Shown: positions 37,317-45,621, numbered from the stretch's first letter. The stretch is DNA of 64,000 bases from Gammaproteobacteria bacterium (GCA_021773355.1 JAJFKE010000009.1:1-64000); one strand, 5' to 3'. The notes: generated from the letters alone by a model not told the origin. Numbers and translations are program-made.

Positions 37317-37685
37317 ATGAAATACCTGCTCACTTTTGTCCTACTTTGCTTTTCCGTTGCAGCTTCAGCGCAATCGGATTTTACCGTATCTTGGAATGTC
37401 ACGGGGCTGAGTTCGAGTACTATTGTCTCTGTTGAATATGATCTCGATGTGGGAACTAATTACATCGGAGCGCATGGCTCAGTGACCTTGAGCAACGACT
37501 TGTCGTTGCCCTCTACTGGCTCATGCTTTGTTACTTCAGGTGGCGGTGTCCTCTGCAACCTCTCGTTAAACGCGTTGACGGCGGTACTGGATATGGGTGC
37601 TAATTTGAACGGCGTGATTAAGATTATAGATTCGAGCGGGAATACAACGGAGTCTGGTGCTCTGATAGTGGATACTGTCAATTAG
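37317..37685 (+). CDS. Small secreted hypothetical protein (122 aa)
   Basis: Clear Sec signal peptide (residues 1-19, MKYLLTFVLLCFSVAASA, then QS). The mature part is about 100 residues, Ser/Thr/Gly/Asn-rich, with alternating beta pattern and two cysteines (SCFVTSGGGVLCN) that could form a disulfide. I recognise no family. The ATG is preceded by GGGGTCT. It lies between tRNA-His and a tRNA-like relic, i.e. in a probable insertion hot spot. Confidence 0.6.
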   Translation: MKYLLTFVLLCFSVAASAQSDFTVSWNVTGLSSSTIVSVEYDLDVGTNYIGAHGSVTLSNDLSLPSTGSCFVTSGGGVLCNLSLNALTAVLDMGANLNGVIKIIDSSGNTTESGALIVDTVN

Positions 37686-37703
37686 CCCGTTTTATTTTCC
37701 CAA

Positions 37704-37764
37704 GGGGCGTAGGTTTAGCACTGTCACTCCTGTAGTTGAGGGTTCGAACCCCGTCAGTCATCCA
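37704..37764 (+). pseudogene. Decayed tRNA-His-like relic
   Basis: The end of this stretch matches tRNA-His: GAGGGTTCGAACCCCGTCAG followed by TCATCCA, against GCGGGTTCGAATCCCGTCAG and TCACCCCA in the intact gene. Upstream, TTTAGCACTG and TCACTCC echo TAGAGCACTG and TGACTCC of the D and anticodon arms with a short gap. The acceptor 5' strand and the anticodon are lost, so it cannot be functional. It is either a degenerate tandem duplicate or an old attachment-site copy. Confidence 0.65.
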
Positions 37765-37848
37765 TTGTTCTTTCCTATTATCAACATCTTATAAGAAGTG
37801 TCATGACGCATTAATAAACGATTACCTAGTCTTGTTCATATTTTCTTC

Positions 37849-38421
37849 TTATGCTTGTTGCAGTTGGTGAATAACAAAGAGGAAGTTCTGGCCCAAAATC
37901 CAGCCAAGCAGTCCAATGCCGGTGAGCAAATGGATTGCCACAGCTCCTCGCGCTACCTCTTTGGAGCTATTAGCATAGTCTCTTACGAGCCAAAAAGTTT
38001 TAGCTAGGGCTCTCTGCCTATCCTCTGGGGTTGATTGATTGAATTGACCGATTGCGGTTTTAAATCCTGCCCATATGCCCCATCTTTCAGAGGTTTCTTT
38101 CAGATATTCCATGTCTCGACCATCATTTAAGAATATATTCATAGCTGGGTACTTGAGTACAATCTCTGGGCACATTCGCTGGAAAAAGAAATTGCCAAGG
38201 GAAATGAATACTGCACTGAAATAGAACACTATCCAAGAAAATGGTAGTTCCAGATTAAGCATTAGACCGGGTACTAGATGAGTAAAGTCAAGCGGATTTT
38301 CTATAAGGGTCATGGCTTTTGCCCCCATGGGTACAACGAGCAGCCAGATGTAGGAGCTTCTGACTAAGCTGTGGTTTCCTATGGCCGCTAGTTGATCCCA
38401 GTCGGGAACAGGTACATTCAT
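37849..38421 (-). CDS. Hypothetical membrane protein (190 aa)
   Basis: 190 residues with likely transmembrane segments at about residues 18-37 (SLVRSSYIWLLVVPMGAKAM), 52-80 (LMLNLELPFSWIVFYFSAVFISLGNFF) and 162-187 (AVAIHLLTGIGLLGWILGQNFLFVI). A 75-residue soluble helical loop (SERWGIWAGFKTAIGQFNQS, DRQRALAKTFWLVRDYA) lies between. I recognise no family. A GAGGAGCAAC ribosome site precedes the ATG. A LexA-type box lies about 155 bp upstream of its start, so SOS control is possible. Confidence 0.65.
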   Translation of the reverse strand: MNVPVPDWDQLAAIGNHSLVRSSYIWLLVVPMGAKAMTLIENPLDFTHLVPGLMLNLELPFSWIVFYFSAVFISLGNFFFQRMCPEIVLKYPAMNIFLNDGRDMEYLKETSERWGIWAGFKTAIGQFNQSTPEDRQRALAKTFWLVRDYANSSKEVARGAVAIHLLTGIGLLGWILGQNFLFVIHQLQQA

Positions 38422-38564
38422 TTGTTGCTCCTCGACGAGCGAAGGTTCAATACTTCTTGCAATTGCTCCTGTCGCCGCTATAGAGAAAACAGCCGGCTAT
38501 CTAGCCACAGGCCGGTATAATCAGTTCTAGTTGTAGCTAAATATTTTTTTGCGAAGATTCATGA

Positions 38565-38604
38565 GTTTCACAATTACTGTATATTTATACAGTAATTGTG
38601 AAAC
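38565..38604. promoter_or_regulatory. LexA (SOS) box inside a 40-bp perfect palindrome
   Basis: Positions 38575-38594 read TACTGTATATTTATACAGTA, one base away from the E. coli LexA consensus TACTG(TA)5CAGTA, with CTG-N10-CAG intact. The dyad extends outwards with GTTTCACAAT and ATTGTGAAAC, giving two perfect 19-base arms around a 2-base centre. No T-run follows on either side, so a terminator is less likely. The nearest starts are the minus-strand membrane protein at 38421 and the small plus-strand frame at 38888. Confidence 0.75.
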
Positions 38605-38737
38605 CCGCGTCAATAGGGGGAATGTTGCCCGTATTTTGACCATAACAGTCACCAATACGCGTTCGGTTAGTGGTGAGTAGCGCCTCCAAATTTGGGTAGA
38701 AAGTAAGGCGTTGACTTTTTTAGTTGTTGACGTTGGC

Positions 38738-38782
38738 CTATGATTTAGCTGCTCGCAGGTTCGAACCTTGTTAATTACCCCG
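38738..38782 (+). pseudogene. Second decayed tRNA-like relic
   Basis: CTCGCAGGTTCGAACCTTG then TTAATTACCCC parallels the T arm and acceptor end of the tRNA-His gene (GTCGCGGGTTCGAATCCCG, TCAGTCACCCC). It is preceded by CCTATGATTTAGCTG, which resembles the tRNA-His 5' D-arm segment GACTGTAGCTCAGCTG. The anticodon arm is deleted. It is more degenerate than the relic at 37704, suggesting an older event. Confidence 0.5.
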
Positions 38783-38887
38783 TGCTTTAAGCAAACTTTC
38801 CCATTAGCACCTGAATTTGTGTTTCAAATTGAATCGTTATCTTTGATTTAAGGGTCAACTCTTATTCAATACTGCTAGAATTCAGCT

Positions 38888-39139
38888 ATGTCAGACAAAA
38901 AAGCCAAGACGATAGATGGTGCTCGCACCCCGGTATCAGCGTTGAATCTTGGGTCCCCAAAAGCACTTAACTCTTCACAAACTGGACCCTTGGCAAAGTT
39001 GGCAGTGGCCTATCGTAGACTCAACGAAGTTATGGCTGGCATGTATACCGGCGTTGGCTGTGGTGGAACTCCTCACACGCATCACAGCTATGATCAAGCC
39101 AAAAAAGAACAAAATCCCCGCAGCAAAAATTCTATTTAG
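38888..39139 (+). CDS. Possible small hypothetical protein (83 aa)
   Basis: A polar frame with no membrane segment or recognised domain. Its C-terminal part holds GVGCGGTPHTHHSYD, a Cys/His cluster that could bind metal. The ribosome site is weak. It ends 90 bp before tRNA-Arg. It may be real, but composition and context give little support. Confidence 0.3.
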   Translation: MSDKKAKTIDGARTPVSALNLGSPKALNSSQTGPLAKLAVAYRRLNEVMAGMYTGVGCGGTPHTHHSYDQAKKEQNPRSKNSI

Positions 39140-39229
39140 GTGATACCTGCACTACTAATGGTTAGCCAGCAGAATTCGTGTAAAATACACGCCGATTCTA
39201 GCTGGGGCTGCAACCCCGTAGATCATTCC

Positions 39230-39306
39230 GCGCCCGTAGCTCAACCGGATAGAGCACCGGCCTTCTAAGCCGGGGGTTCCAGGTTCGAGTCCTGGCGGGC
39301 GCGCCA
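39230..39306 (+). tRNA. tRNA-Arg (TCT)
   Basis: 77 nt: acceptor GCGCCCG/CGGGCGC with discriminator G and encoded CCA, D arm AGCTCAACCGGATAGAGC, anticodon stem-loop CCGGCCTTCTAAGCCGG with anticodon TCT, and T arm CCAGGTTCGAGTCCTGG. A hairpin terminator starts eight bases after the CCA. Confidence 0.95.
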
Positions 39307-39313
39307 AACAGTA

Positions 39314-39335
39314 AACCCGCGAAAGCGGGTTTTTT
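39314..39335 (+). terminator. Rho-independent terminator of tRNA-Arg
   Basis: AACCCGC at 39314-39320, loop GAAA, GCGGGTT at 39325-39331, then a T tract to 39335. It immediately follows tRNA-Arg and its T tract merges with the start of the hairpin repeat unit. Confidence 0.9.
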
Positions 39336-39660
39336 GTTTGTCGTGCCCGCCAGCAGACGCAGAATCTGCGGTTCGAAAGGAGCGTAAGCTCCGCACACGG
39401 CTGAAGGCCGCCCGTAGGGTGAGGAATTTGCCTCAGGCAAATACCGAATGAGTCCTGGCCCAGCAAGCAACTACTCTATTTATCGAAGTTATGGTTTTTT
39501 GTTTGTCGTGCCCGCCAGCAGACGCAGAATCTGCGGTTCGAAAGGAGCGTAAGCTCCGCACACGGCTGAAAGCCGCCCGCAGGGTGAGGGAATTATCTGC
39601 GATAATTCTTGAATCAAAGGAGCGTAAGCTCCGCACACGGCCGCAAGCCGCCCACAGGGC
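39330..39660. repeat. Hairpin-repeat array: two 95-bp copies and a partial third
   Basis: Copy 1 (39330-39424) and copy 2 (39495-39589) are 165 bp apart and differ at two positions that I can find. A partial copy runs from 39616 to about 39659. Each unit contains CGCAG-AAT-CTGCG, GGAGC-GTAA-GCTCC and CGGC-loop-GCCG. After each full unit comes a different perfect hairpin: ATTTGCC-TCA-GGCAAAT at 39426-39442 and GAATTATC-TGC-GATAATTC at 39590-39608. No protein is encoded. Confidence 0.85.
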
Positions 39661-39787
39661 TGCGGTGCTGCAGGAAACGCTCCTATCCAAATCATGCGGC
39701 ACATAAGTCTCTACATTGACATCATCCAGCACAGTTATAAAATTCTAACCCTCCCCAATTACCAATTGCCTTAGAGCAAGCCCCCAA

Positions 39788-40282
39788 ATGCAAATTCGCC
39801 AAGCTACTCAAGACGACTTCGAGCAAATCTGGCCAATTTTTCAAGAAATAGTTCAAGCCGGTGAAACCTATTCCTACGACAGGGATATCACAAAAGAGCA
39901 GGCGGCAGCTCGTTGGTTAGACAAACCCAGGCGAACCTATGTAGTGCTAGAAAACGATACCATCCTCGGCAGCTACTACATCAAACCCAATCATGATGGT
40001 CCCGGCAGTCATGTTTGTAACTGTGGTTATATGGTGTCTGCTGACGCCAGGGGAAGGGGCCTGGCCACGGCAATGTGTGAGCATTCACAGAAAATGGCAG
40101 TGGAATTAGCTTACAAGGCTATGCAATTCAATTTTGTTGCCAGCAGTAACGAGGGCGCGGTCAAGCTTTGGAGCAAGTTGGGTTTCGACGTCGTAGGTCG
40201 TCTGCCAAAGGCCTTCGAGCATCCGACGCTAGGCTATGTCGATGCGTTGGTAATGTACAAATGGTTGCAGCTGGAACAATAA
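39788..40282 (+). CDS. GNAT-family N-acetyltransferase
   Basis: Acetyl-CoA-dependent acetyltransferase of 164 residues. The acetyl-CoA loop is ARGRGLATAMCEHS (the Q/RxxGxG/A motif) after the strand CNCGYMVSAD. The C-terminal motif FNFVASSNEGAVKLWSKLGFDVVGRLP is characteristic. The full domain is present. The substrate is unknown; the FEHPTLGYVDALVMYKWL end resembles YhhY/phosphinothricin-type members. The next gene (DUF2277) starts 34 bp later in the same direction. Confidence 0.92.
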   Translation: MQIRQATQDDFEQIWPIFQEIVQAGETYSYDRDITKEQAAARWLDKPRRTYVVLENDTILGSYYIKPNHDGPGSHVCNCGYMVSADARGRGLATAMCEHSQKMAVELAYKAMQFNFVASSNEGAVKLWSKLGFDVVGRLPKAFEHPTLGYVDALVMYKWLQLEQ

Positions 40283-40316
40283 AACCGAGAGTAAATGTAG
40301 AACCTGGAGTGAAATC

Positions 40317-40607
40317 ATGTGCAGAAATATCAAGATACTATTCAATTTTGATCCGCCGGCTACCGATGATGAAATTCATGCGGCCGCAATCCAATTCATT
40401 CGCAAAGTCAGTGGAACAAGCAAACCCTCAAGAGTTAATGAGGCAGCGTTTGCGCAGGCCACGGCAGCGGTCGCATTAACCGTCAGGGAGCTGCTGGATA
40501 AACTGGTAACTAGCGCCGCAGCTAAGGACAGGGAAGAGGAAAGACTCAAAGCACGTGCACGAGCCGAGCAGAGATTTGGAACTGCCGCTAAAGTGGTGGC
40601 CAGCTAA
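40317..40607 (+). CDS. DUF2277 family protein
   Basis: 96-residue protein starting MCRNIKILFNFDPPATDDEIHAAA, the strongly conserved N-terminus of DUF2277. Then come a helical middle (VNEAAFAQATAAVALTVRELLDKL) and a basic C-terminal helix. Function unknown. CCTGGAGTGAAATC provides the ribosome site. It probably shares a transcript with the GNAT gene and converges with the Sel1 gene. Confidence 0.9.
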   Translation: MCRNIKILFNFDPPATDDEIHAAAIQFIRKVSGTSKPSRVNEAAFAQATAAVALTVRELLDKLVTSAAAKDREEERLKARARAEQRFGTAAKVVAS

Positions 40608-40617
40608 AGTAAAACCT

Positions 40618-41325
40618 CTATTCATCAAGGCGGAGCAGCGCTTGTCTGGCTGGCTGATAGCCTCTACTCGCAGAATCCTGATACCAACGAACCGCCTCTT
40701 GTAAATCGACAGCGGTGCCTTTTCCGGTTTCCAACATTTCCGCCAGGCGAAATTGCGGGATGGCATCGCCTTGTTCTGCTGCCTGCCTCCACCAGGATAC
40801 AGCCTTGGCGTTGCTTTGTTCCACGCCAGTACCCGAGGCGTAAATATTGCCCATATTGTGCTGCGCGAGCATATTGCCCTTAACTGCCGCTCGCTCATAC
40901 CATAGCGCGGCCGCCTCGGTGTCCACGGTCTTGCCCAGTCCTTCGGCATAGGCCGTGCCCATCAAAAACATGGCCTCATGGTTGCCTGCCTCCGTGAGCA
41001 GTTGCACATCTTGAATTACTGTTGCCGCCGTCTCTTCAGCAAAATGTCTATCCCGCTCAAAGCCCATCCTCCCGGTAGAGTGCACCCGAGCAATCCACAT
41101 GATAGAAAGAGTGTCACCGCTAGCGGCGGCGTCCAGCAATAGATCGTGAGCACGTTGGTCGTCGACAATTCCAGCGGCGCCTGTATACCATTGAATAGCA
41201 GCTGGCAAAGCCTGGTGCTGGTAATCAGCTCGAACACAGGTCACCAGCAGCCATGATGAGAAGGCAAGCAAGCCAATAATACGGATAAGTCGCAAGGGCA
41301 CTGTCCTCATTAGAATCGAAATCAT
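40618..41325 (-). CDS. Exported Sel1-repeat protein
   Basis: 235 residues with an N-terminal signal segment (IIGLLAFSSWLLVTC) and at least three Sel1-like repeats. Examples are NHEAMFLMGTAYAEGLGKTVDTEAAALWYERAA, NMLAQHNMGNIYASGTGVEQSNAKAVSWW and DAIPQFRLAEMLETGKGTAVDLQEAVRWY. Sel1 repeats form helical solenoids for protein-protein contacts. A cysteine follows the hydrophobic core (LVTC), but Thr at -1 makes a lipoprotein signal doubtful. Confidence 0.85.
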   Translation of the reverse strand: MISILMRTVPLRLIRIIGLLAFSSWLLVTCVRADYQHQALPAAIQWYTGAAGIVDDQRAHDLLLDAAASGDTLSIMWIARVHSTGRMGFERDRHFAEETAATVIQDVQLLTEAGNHEAMFLMGTAYAEGLGKTVDTEAAALWYERAAVKGNMLAQHNMGNIYASGTGVEQSNAKAVSWWRQAAEQGDAIPQFRLAEMLETGKGTAVDLQEAVRWYQDSASRGYQPARQALLRLDE

Positions 41326-41484
41326 GGCTAGGGTAGCAGAATGTCAGTGTTGGTATTATCCAGACTTTCCTCCTGGATAGTTGAGCGAAGCCTTATTGCA
41401 GGCAAATGCTCTGGCAAATGTCGCAAAGAAGGAGTAGTTTTTAACAGTTGTTGGAAATCCAGTTTTTGAGAGGAAATAATAAAA

Positions 41485-42231
41485 ATGTCCAAACCTGTAT
41501 CAGTATCTACGGTCTTTCAATCAGCGCAGCTACTTCGCTCGCCGGCACGCAGTCTCTATGTTGCAGGCGTATTCGCCTTGCTGGTTCTTCTGTTGCTGTT
41601 ACCCACAGGCAAAACTCTGGCAGCGGAGGATAAGGAATTCGCGGGCGAACGTATCGTGCATCTGTTACAGGAGCCCAGACACAGAACTGTGCATCAGGAA
41701 GGCGATCTTTATTTGTTGGACGTGCAGGTTAATCCCGGTGACGTATCTTTTGCTCACGTGCACGACCAAGCAATCATGCTGACCTATATAAGCAGTGGAG
41801 ACAGACTTCGAGGCGGTGAAGTGAGTAGCATAACCGACTATGCCACTGAGTCTCTCACCCACAAAGTTTCAAACAGCGGTCCAGGCCTGCTTCGAATTAT
41901 TGCCCTGGTGAATGCCGGTTCTGGAAACGCCAATTTGCAGGCCGACAGACCCGCAGGTTTGAGCGCAGAGCCACAGTTGGAAGACGCTTATTTTCGCTCT
42001 TATAGAGTTGAACTTGCCCCCGGCGAGGAAACCTCCATTCAATTGCATAAGCTGCCTAGTGTAGTGGTTCAGGTTGCGGATGGTGTATTGCGGGTAAGTC
42101 GAGACGATGAGTTTATCGATGAACTGGATCATCGTGCAGACTGGGCCTGGAGAAAAGCTGGACAGTCCTACCGTGTTCGCAATGTTGGGCAAGTAGCCTC
42201 GGCGGTGGTGATTAATGAGGGTCGCCTCTAA
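41485..42231 (+). CDS. Periplasmic cupin-like protein
   Basis: 248 residues. A basic N-terminus and a strong hydrophobic stretch (residues about 24-46, SLYVAGVFALLVLLLLLPTGKTLAA) act as signal peptide or anchor. The rest is beta-rich with two cupin-like halves. The first has NPGDVSFAHVHDQAIMLTYISSGD, with possible metal-binding histidines. The second starts RVELAPGEETSIQLHKLPSVVVQVADGVLRV and lacks most of them. It probably senses or binds a small molecule outside the cytoplasm; no specific role can be given. Confidence 0.75.
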   Translation: MSKPVSVSTVFQSAQLLRSPARSLYVAGVFALLVLLLLLPTGKTLAAEDKEFAGERIVHLLQEPRHRTVHQEGDLYLLDVQVNPGDVSFAHVHDQAIMLTYISSGDRLRGGEVSSITDYATESLTHKVSNSGPGLLRIIALVNAGSGNANLQADRPAGLSAEPQLEDAYFRSYRVELAPGEETSIQLHKLPSVVVQVADGVLRVSRDDEFIDELDHRADWAWRKAGQSYRVRNVGQVASAVVINEGRL

Positions 42232-42362
42232 GCCGTTTTCGAACAACAACTCCCGACCAACTGGAAGCAGCTCGGTGGCGATGTATTTTGTGGAGTATTG
42301 TTCTTGCCACGAGTCGCTTAATAACGGCTAAATTTGTCGCAGTAAGTAGTCCTGAAATTCCC

Positions 42363-43514
42363 ATGACCCTATCTCTCTCGATTCACGATGCTCGCAAGAT
42401 CAGCCTTGCCAGCCAAAAACTCTGTAATCGCAGTAGTTTCGGCAAAGGACAGAGTGCGGCCTTAAAAGCGATAGAACACCTCGGCTATGTGCAGATAGAC
42501 ACATTGTCCGTGGTAGTAAGAGCGCACCTCCATACTTTGTGGAATCGTGTTGCTGGCTTTCAGCCGGAGCAGTTAGATCAATTGCAAGAACAGGGGAAAG
42601 TGTTTGAGCATTGGGCGCATGCATTGGCGATTCTTCCGATGCGAGATTTTAGATTCTCTCTGCCGATGATGCAGAAGATCGCTGACGGTGATACCCATTG
42701 GTTTCCGAAGGACAGGAAGCAAACTCAAAAAGTTTTGCAGCGTATTCGGGAAGAAGGCCCGTTAACAGCAAAAGATTTCAAGGATAGAAAGAGCAGCGAC
42801 GCCATGTGGGCGCGATCGCCATCAAAGCGAGCGCTGGAGCAGCTGTTTATGGAGGGGGAATTGATGATTCCTCGCCGCGTGAACTTCCATAAAGTGTACG
42901 ACCTGCGCGAAAGAGTGCTGCCGGATGAGGTTAATACCAGTATGCCCTCAGCCGATGAACTGTGCCGTCATCTGGTAAGTAGTTACTTGCGTGCCCATGG
43001 CATTGCGCAGATTCGGGAAATGTTTTATCTGCGCAAGGGTTTGGGTTCGCAGATGATAAAAACCGTAGGGGACATGTTAGAGCAGGGCTTGATCGAACAG
43101 CTGGAAGTTGCCGGTAGAGTCTATTATTGCGAAACAGATACGCTAGTAGCTCTGGAAAATCCTATGCCACGACCCGGCATAAGGATTGTTTCACCCTTCG
43201 ATAACGTAGCTATACAGCGCAGACGGCTGACGGAACTTTTCAATTTTGACTATCAGATTGAATGTTATGTGCCTAAGGCAAAACGACTCTACGGGTATTT
43301 TTGTTTGCCCGTGTTGAAAGGAAATCGTTTTGTTGCCCGACTCGACGCTAAGGCTGCTAGAAAGGAGGGAGTGTTCCATGTTCTTCACCTGCATTTGGAG
43401 CAGTCAGTGAAAAATACTGAAGGATTTTTAGCGCAATTGCAGGTGGAGTTGAAGAAATTCGCTAATTTCGATGGTTGTGAAAAAATTAATGTCCATAAGA
43501 TATCTAAATCATGA
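42363..43514 (+). CDS. YcaQ/AlkX-type DNA glycosylase (winged-helix HTH_42)
   Basis: 383 residues of the HTH_42 family that includes E. coli YcaQ (AlkX) and Streptomyces AlkZ, glycosylases that unhook interstrand crosslinks and remove bulky alkyl adducts. The catalytic Q-phi-D motif is Q44-I45-D46 in GYVQIDTLSVV. HWAHALAILPMRDF, VSSYLRAHGIAQI and ISPFDN-like IVSPFDNVAIQRRRL follow as in the family. The ATG at 42363 is preferred over a frame-internal start 25 codons upstream because MTLSLSIHDARKI matches the usual N-terminus. Confidence 0.88.
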   Translation: MTLSLSIHDARKISLASQKLCNRSSFGKGQSAALKAIEHLGYVQIDTLSVVVRAHLHTLWNRVAGFQPEQLDQLQEQGKVFEHWAHALAILPMRDFRFSLPMMQKIADGDTHWFPKDRKQTQKVLQRIREEGPLTAKDFKDRKSSDAMWARSPSKRALEQLFMEGELMIPRRVNFHKVYDLRERVLPDEVNTSMPSADELCRHLVSSYLRAHGIAQIREMFYLRKGLGSQMIKTVGDMLEQGLIEQLEVAGRVYYCETDTLVALENPMPRPGIRIVSPFDNVAIQRRRLTELFNFDYQIECYVPKAKRLYGYFCLPVLKGNRFVARLDAKAARKEGVFHVLHLHLEQSVKNTEGFLAQLQVELKKFANFDGCEKINVHKISKS

Positions 43515-43868
43515 TCGCAATTTTGATGTTTCTACTCGCGGTACTTATTGCCGTGCAGAACATAGCAGATGGGCACCGGTGAGCCTGCCTTTCATGCACC
43601 ATTCTTGGGGATTGCGTGGGCAGGATCCACAAAAATCGTGTTGATCAGTCGGGAATTTGCTCTGCAGGGCTCGCTGAAGCGGCTGATCTGACATGCATTG
43701 CAGCAAATACCAATTTCCACAAGTTCATTAGAAACAATAATTTACTAAAGAAACCTACAGCAGCACCGATAATTTACACAAGAACGTGTTGAAATGGCTT
43801 AGGTTAGGATTGATTTCTTAGCGCTAGGCCTTTTTTTTTGCCCAAGTACAATGGGCCAGGTTGTCGGA
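43515..43868. other. Intergenic region with a short membrane-peptide frame
   Basis: Overlapping the end of the glycosylase gene, ATG at 43511 opens a 23-codon frame (MIAILMFLLAVLIAVQNIAD) that stops at 43582. It looks like the beginning of a membrane protein whose remainder is lost. The rest of the 354 bp has no frame; an oligo-T run lies at about 43831-43839. Confidence 0.4.
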
Positions 43869-44819
43869 TCAGCCCGAATAGCCCTTGCTGAGCTGCGGCA
43901 GTTTCTCATTCGGGCAGGCAATAATGTCATCTTGACCCTTGCTACGCCACTCAGCAAAAGGCACTAGTTCATAGAAACCGCTACGCTTGGCTTTGGCACC
44001 GCGGCGTCGAGCCTTGCTTCCATCTGCTTTGCGGTTGTCGAAGCGGAGCAGTGAGTATTGCGGCGGAAGCTTACTATTCAGGTCCACCAGCGACGCAAAG
44101 GAAAGTGTATTACCGTAGCTTATTTCTACCACTACAATTGGACGGGATTTCTGCAATGTGTCTTGCAGGCCCTCGATTACATTTTTCTCAAAGCCTTCCA
44201 CATCGATTTTTAACAGTGCTATTTCCTGTAACTGCAATTGTTGTAAATAGTCATCGCCACGAACCAGATCCAGCTTGCCCAGATTGCTGTTGCCTTTACT
44301 AACCGTACCGGCATCGAAAGAGCCTATGCCTTGGTTGCGCCCGGTGGGGGCGAAAAAGTCCAGCTGTTCTTTCTTATTACTGAGGCCAATTGGGTGCAAT
44401 TGAATATTGTCGATCTGATTCAGTCGTATGTGGCGTTCCAGTTTTTCACTAACTACTTTATAGGGTTCGAATGAGTGGACTTGGTCAGCATACAGTGACA
44501 TAAATAGAGAGTGCTGCCCGATATTGGCACCCACGTCGAAAAAATTTTGGCTGCTATGGGGCGCTGACTGTTTTAGCAACAGCATGGTATCGCGCAGGAA
44601 AAATAATAGGGGCTTCTCAAAGGCGCCAAGGTAGAAGAGTGTAAATTCGACACTGTTGTTGAGGTTACCGCGATACTGCAGTCCAAAAAAGTCCTTGCTA
44701 AAAGGGGCGTCCGGCACCTCGCCATAGCTGCAAAGTTTTTTATAGACGGCTTTCTTATGCTTCAGGCCAATCCAGGACTGTTTCCAAACAAATCTGAAGA
44801 GCCCATGTGCTAGGTTCAT
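43869..44819 (-). CDS. FkbM-family SAM-dependent methyltransferase
   Basis: 316 residues. The SAM-binding Rossmann start is FFDVGANIGQHSLFMSLYA with acidic strand-2 end SFEPYKVV. The FkbM signature is IALLKIDVEGFEKNVIEGL, followed by PIVVVEIS. Members O-methylate sugars or small molecules, often on surface glycans. The N-terminal 95 residues are an extra region. The C-terminal basic patch (KADGSKARRRGAKAKRSG) is unusual. It is transcribed alone; no glycan genes adjoin, so the substrate is open. Confidence 0.88.
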   Translation of the reverse strand: MNLAHGLFRFVWKQSWIGLKHKKAVYKKLCSYGEVPDAPFSKDFFGLQYRGNLNNSVEFTLFYLGAFEKPLLFFLRDTMLLLKQSAPHSSQNFFDVGANIGQHSLFMSLYADQVHSFEPYKVVSEKLERHIRLNQIDNIQLHPIGLSNKKEQLDFFAPTGRNQGIGSFDAGTVSKGNSNLGKLDLVRGDDYLQQLQLQEIALLKIDVEGFEKNVIEGLQDTLQKSRPIVVVEISYGNTLSFASLVDLNSKLPPQYSLLRFDNRKADGSKARRRGAKAKRSGFYELVPFAEWRSKGQDDIIACPNEKLPQLSKGYSG

Positions 44820-44869
44820 AGGTCGGGTTTTCTTGTTTGCCGCGTAATTGAATTGCTCTATTGTACAGC

Positions 44870-45346
44870 TTATGGCGAAAAGGCAAACGGAGTTTGCGTG
44901 GATGGAATATAGAGGGGGTGTTTCGGTTGTCCAGTTTGATTAATGCCCAGGCACAGTAAACGGGGGTGGCGTGTCTGAACTTCGGCCGCTCTGTTCATGA
45001 ATTTGCCGTGATTGCCCCAGCAAGCTATACATAGCGTCCCTGAGCTCAGCGCCCTGGCGATGTTGCGATCATTAGCGTCTCCGATGGGCTGGGGAAAACG
45101 CTTTAGATCGACGGGTTTGGTGGCACGGTAGGCAAACAGGTTTACTATTTCCATGCTGTTACAGCCCCAGGCTTTTGCAAACTCAACACAGCGGCGAATA
45201 GTAGGGTCATCCCGGCACTTATCTGCGGTCGATGGGTTCAAGCCAAGGAACACGGCTTTGCCACTGCCGCCGTGCCAAGATCGGCTGAGGCTGTATCGAT
45301 ACAGTTTGCAGCGAGAAAACCGTGCTTTTTGTGATATGTATTGCAT
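44870..45346 (-). CDS. DUF1643 family protein
   Basis: 158 residues matching DUF1643. It shows AVFLGLNPSTADKCRDDPTIRRC, FAKAWGCNSMEIVNLFAYRAT and CIACWGNHGKF, then RLLCLGINQTGQPKHPLYI. Function unknown; the fold is thought to be related to small nucleotide- or DNA-acting enzymes, but I would not press this. It stands between the FkbM gene and the phosphorylase with its own promoter region. Confidence 0.88.
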   Translation of the reverse strand: MQYISQKARFSRCKLYRYSLSRSWHGGSGKAVFLGLNPSTADKCRDDPTIRRCVEFAKAWGCNSMEIVNLFAYRATKPVDLKRFPQPIGDANDRNIARALSSGTLCIACWGNHGKFMNRAAEVQTRHPRLLCLGINQTGQPKHPLYIPSTQTPFAFSP

Positions 45347-45621
45347 TTCTGTCAGTTGCTGCCAGTAGGGCTCTGGTAATTGCTAAAGTTTTAACAATAA
45401 TAGGCTAGCTACTCGATAAAAACAGTCTTCGCTAAGTCTTAGTTGACTCGCTTAGATATCGATTACCGAGCCAGGGGAATCAGACCTCGCAGAATGATTC
45501 CTCTGGTTATGTAGCTTACCTTCAAACTCCCCGATGTTGTTTCTCTCTAACTCAGTCTTGAATTTGCCTTAGTTGCACGGTTGTCGTATGTTCACAGCCC
45601 AAATAAGTTGTGAGCATAGTG

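Noticed and set aside
37704..37764. A functional extra tRNA gene
   Set aside because: The acceptor 5' strand and anticodon loop are missing, so no cloverleaf can form.
38565..38604. Bidirectional terminator
   Set aside because: The stem is AT-rich with a two-base centre and no T-run on either side, while the core matches the LexA consensus.
39330..39660. Direct repeats that might be CRISPR, or the overlapping frames read as proteins
   Set aside because: There are only two full copies, no uniform spacers, and the units are chains of hairpins. Frames across them run into tRNA-Arg and have no ribosome sites.
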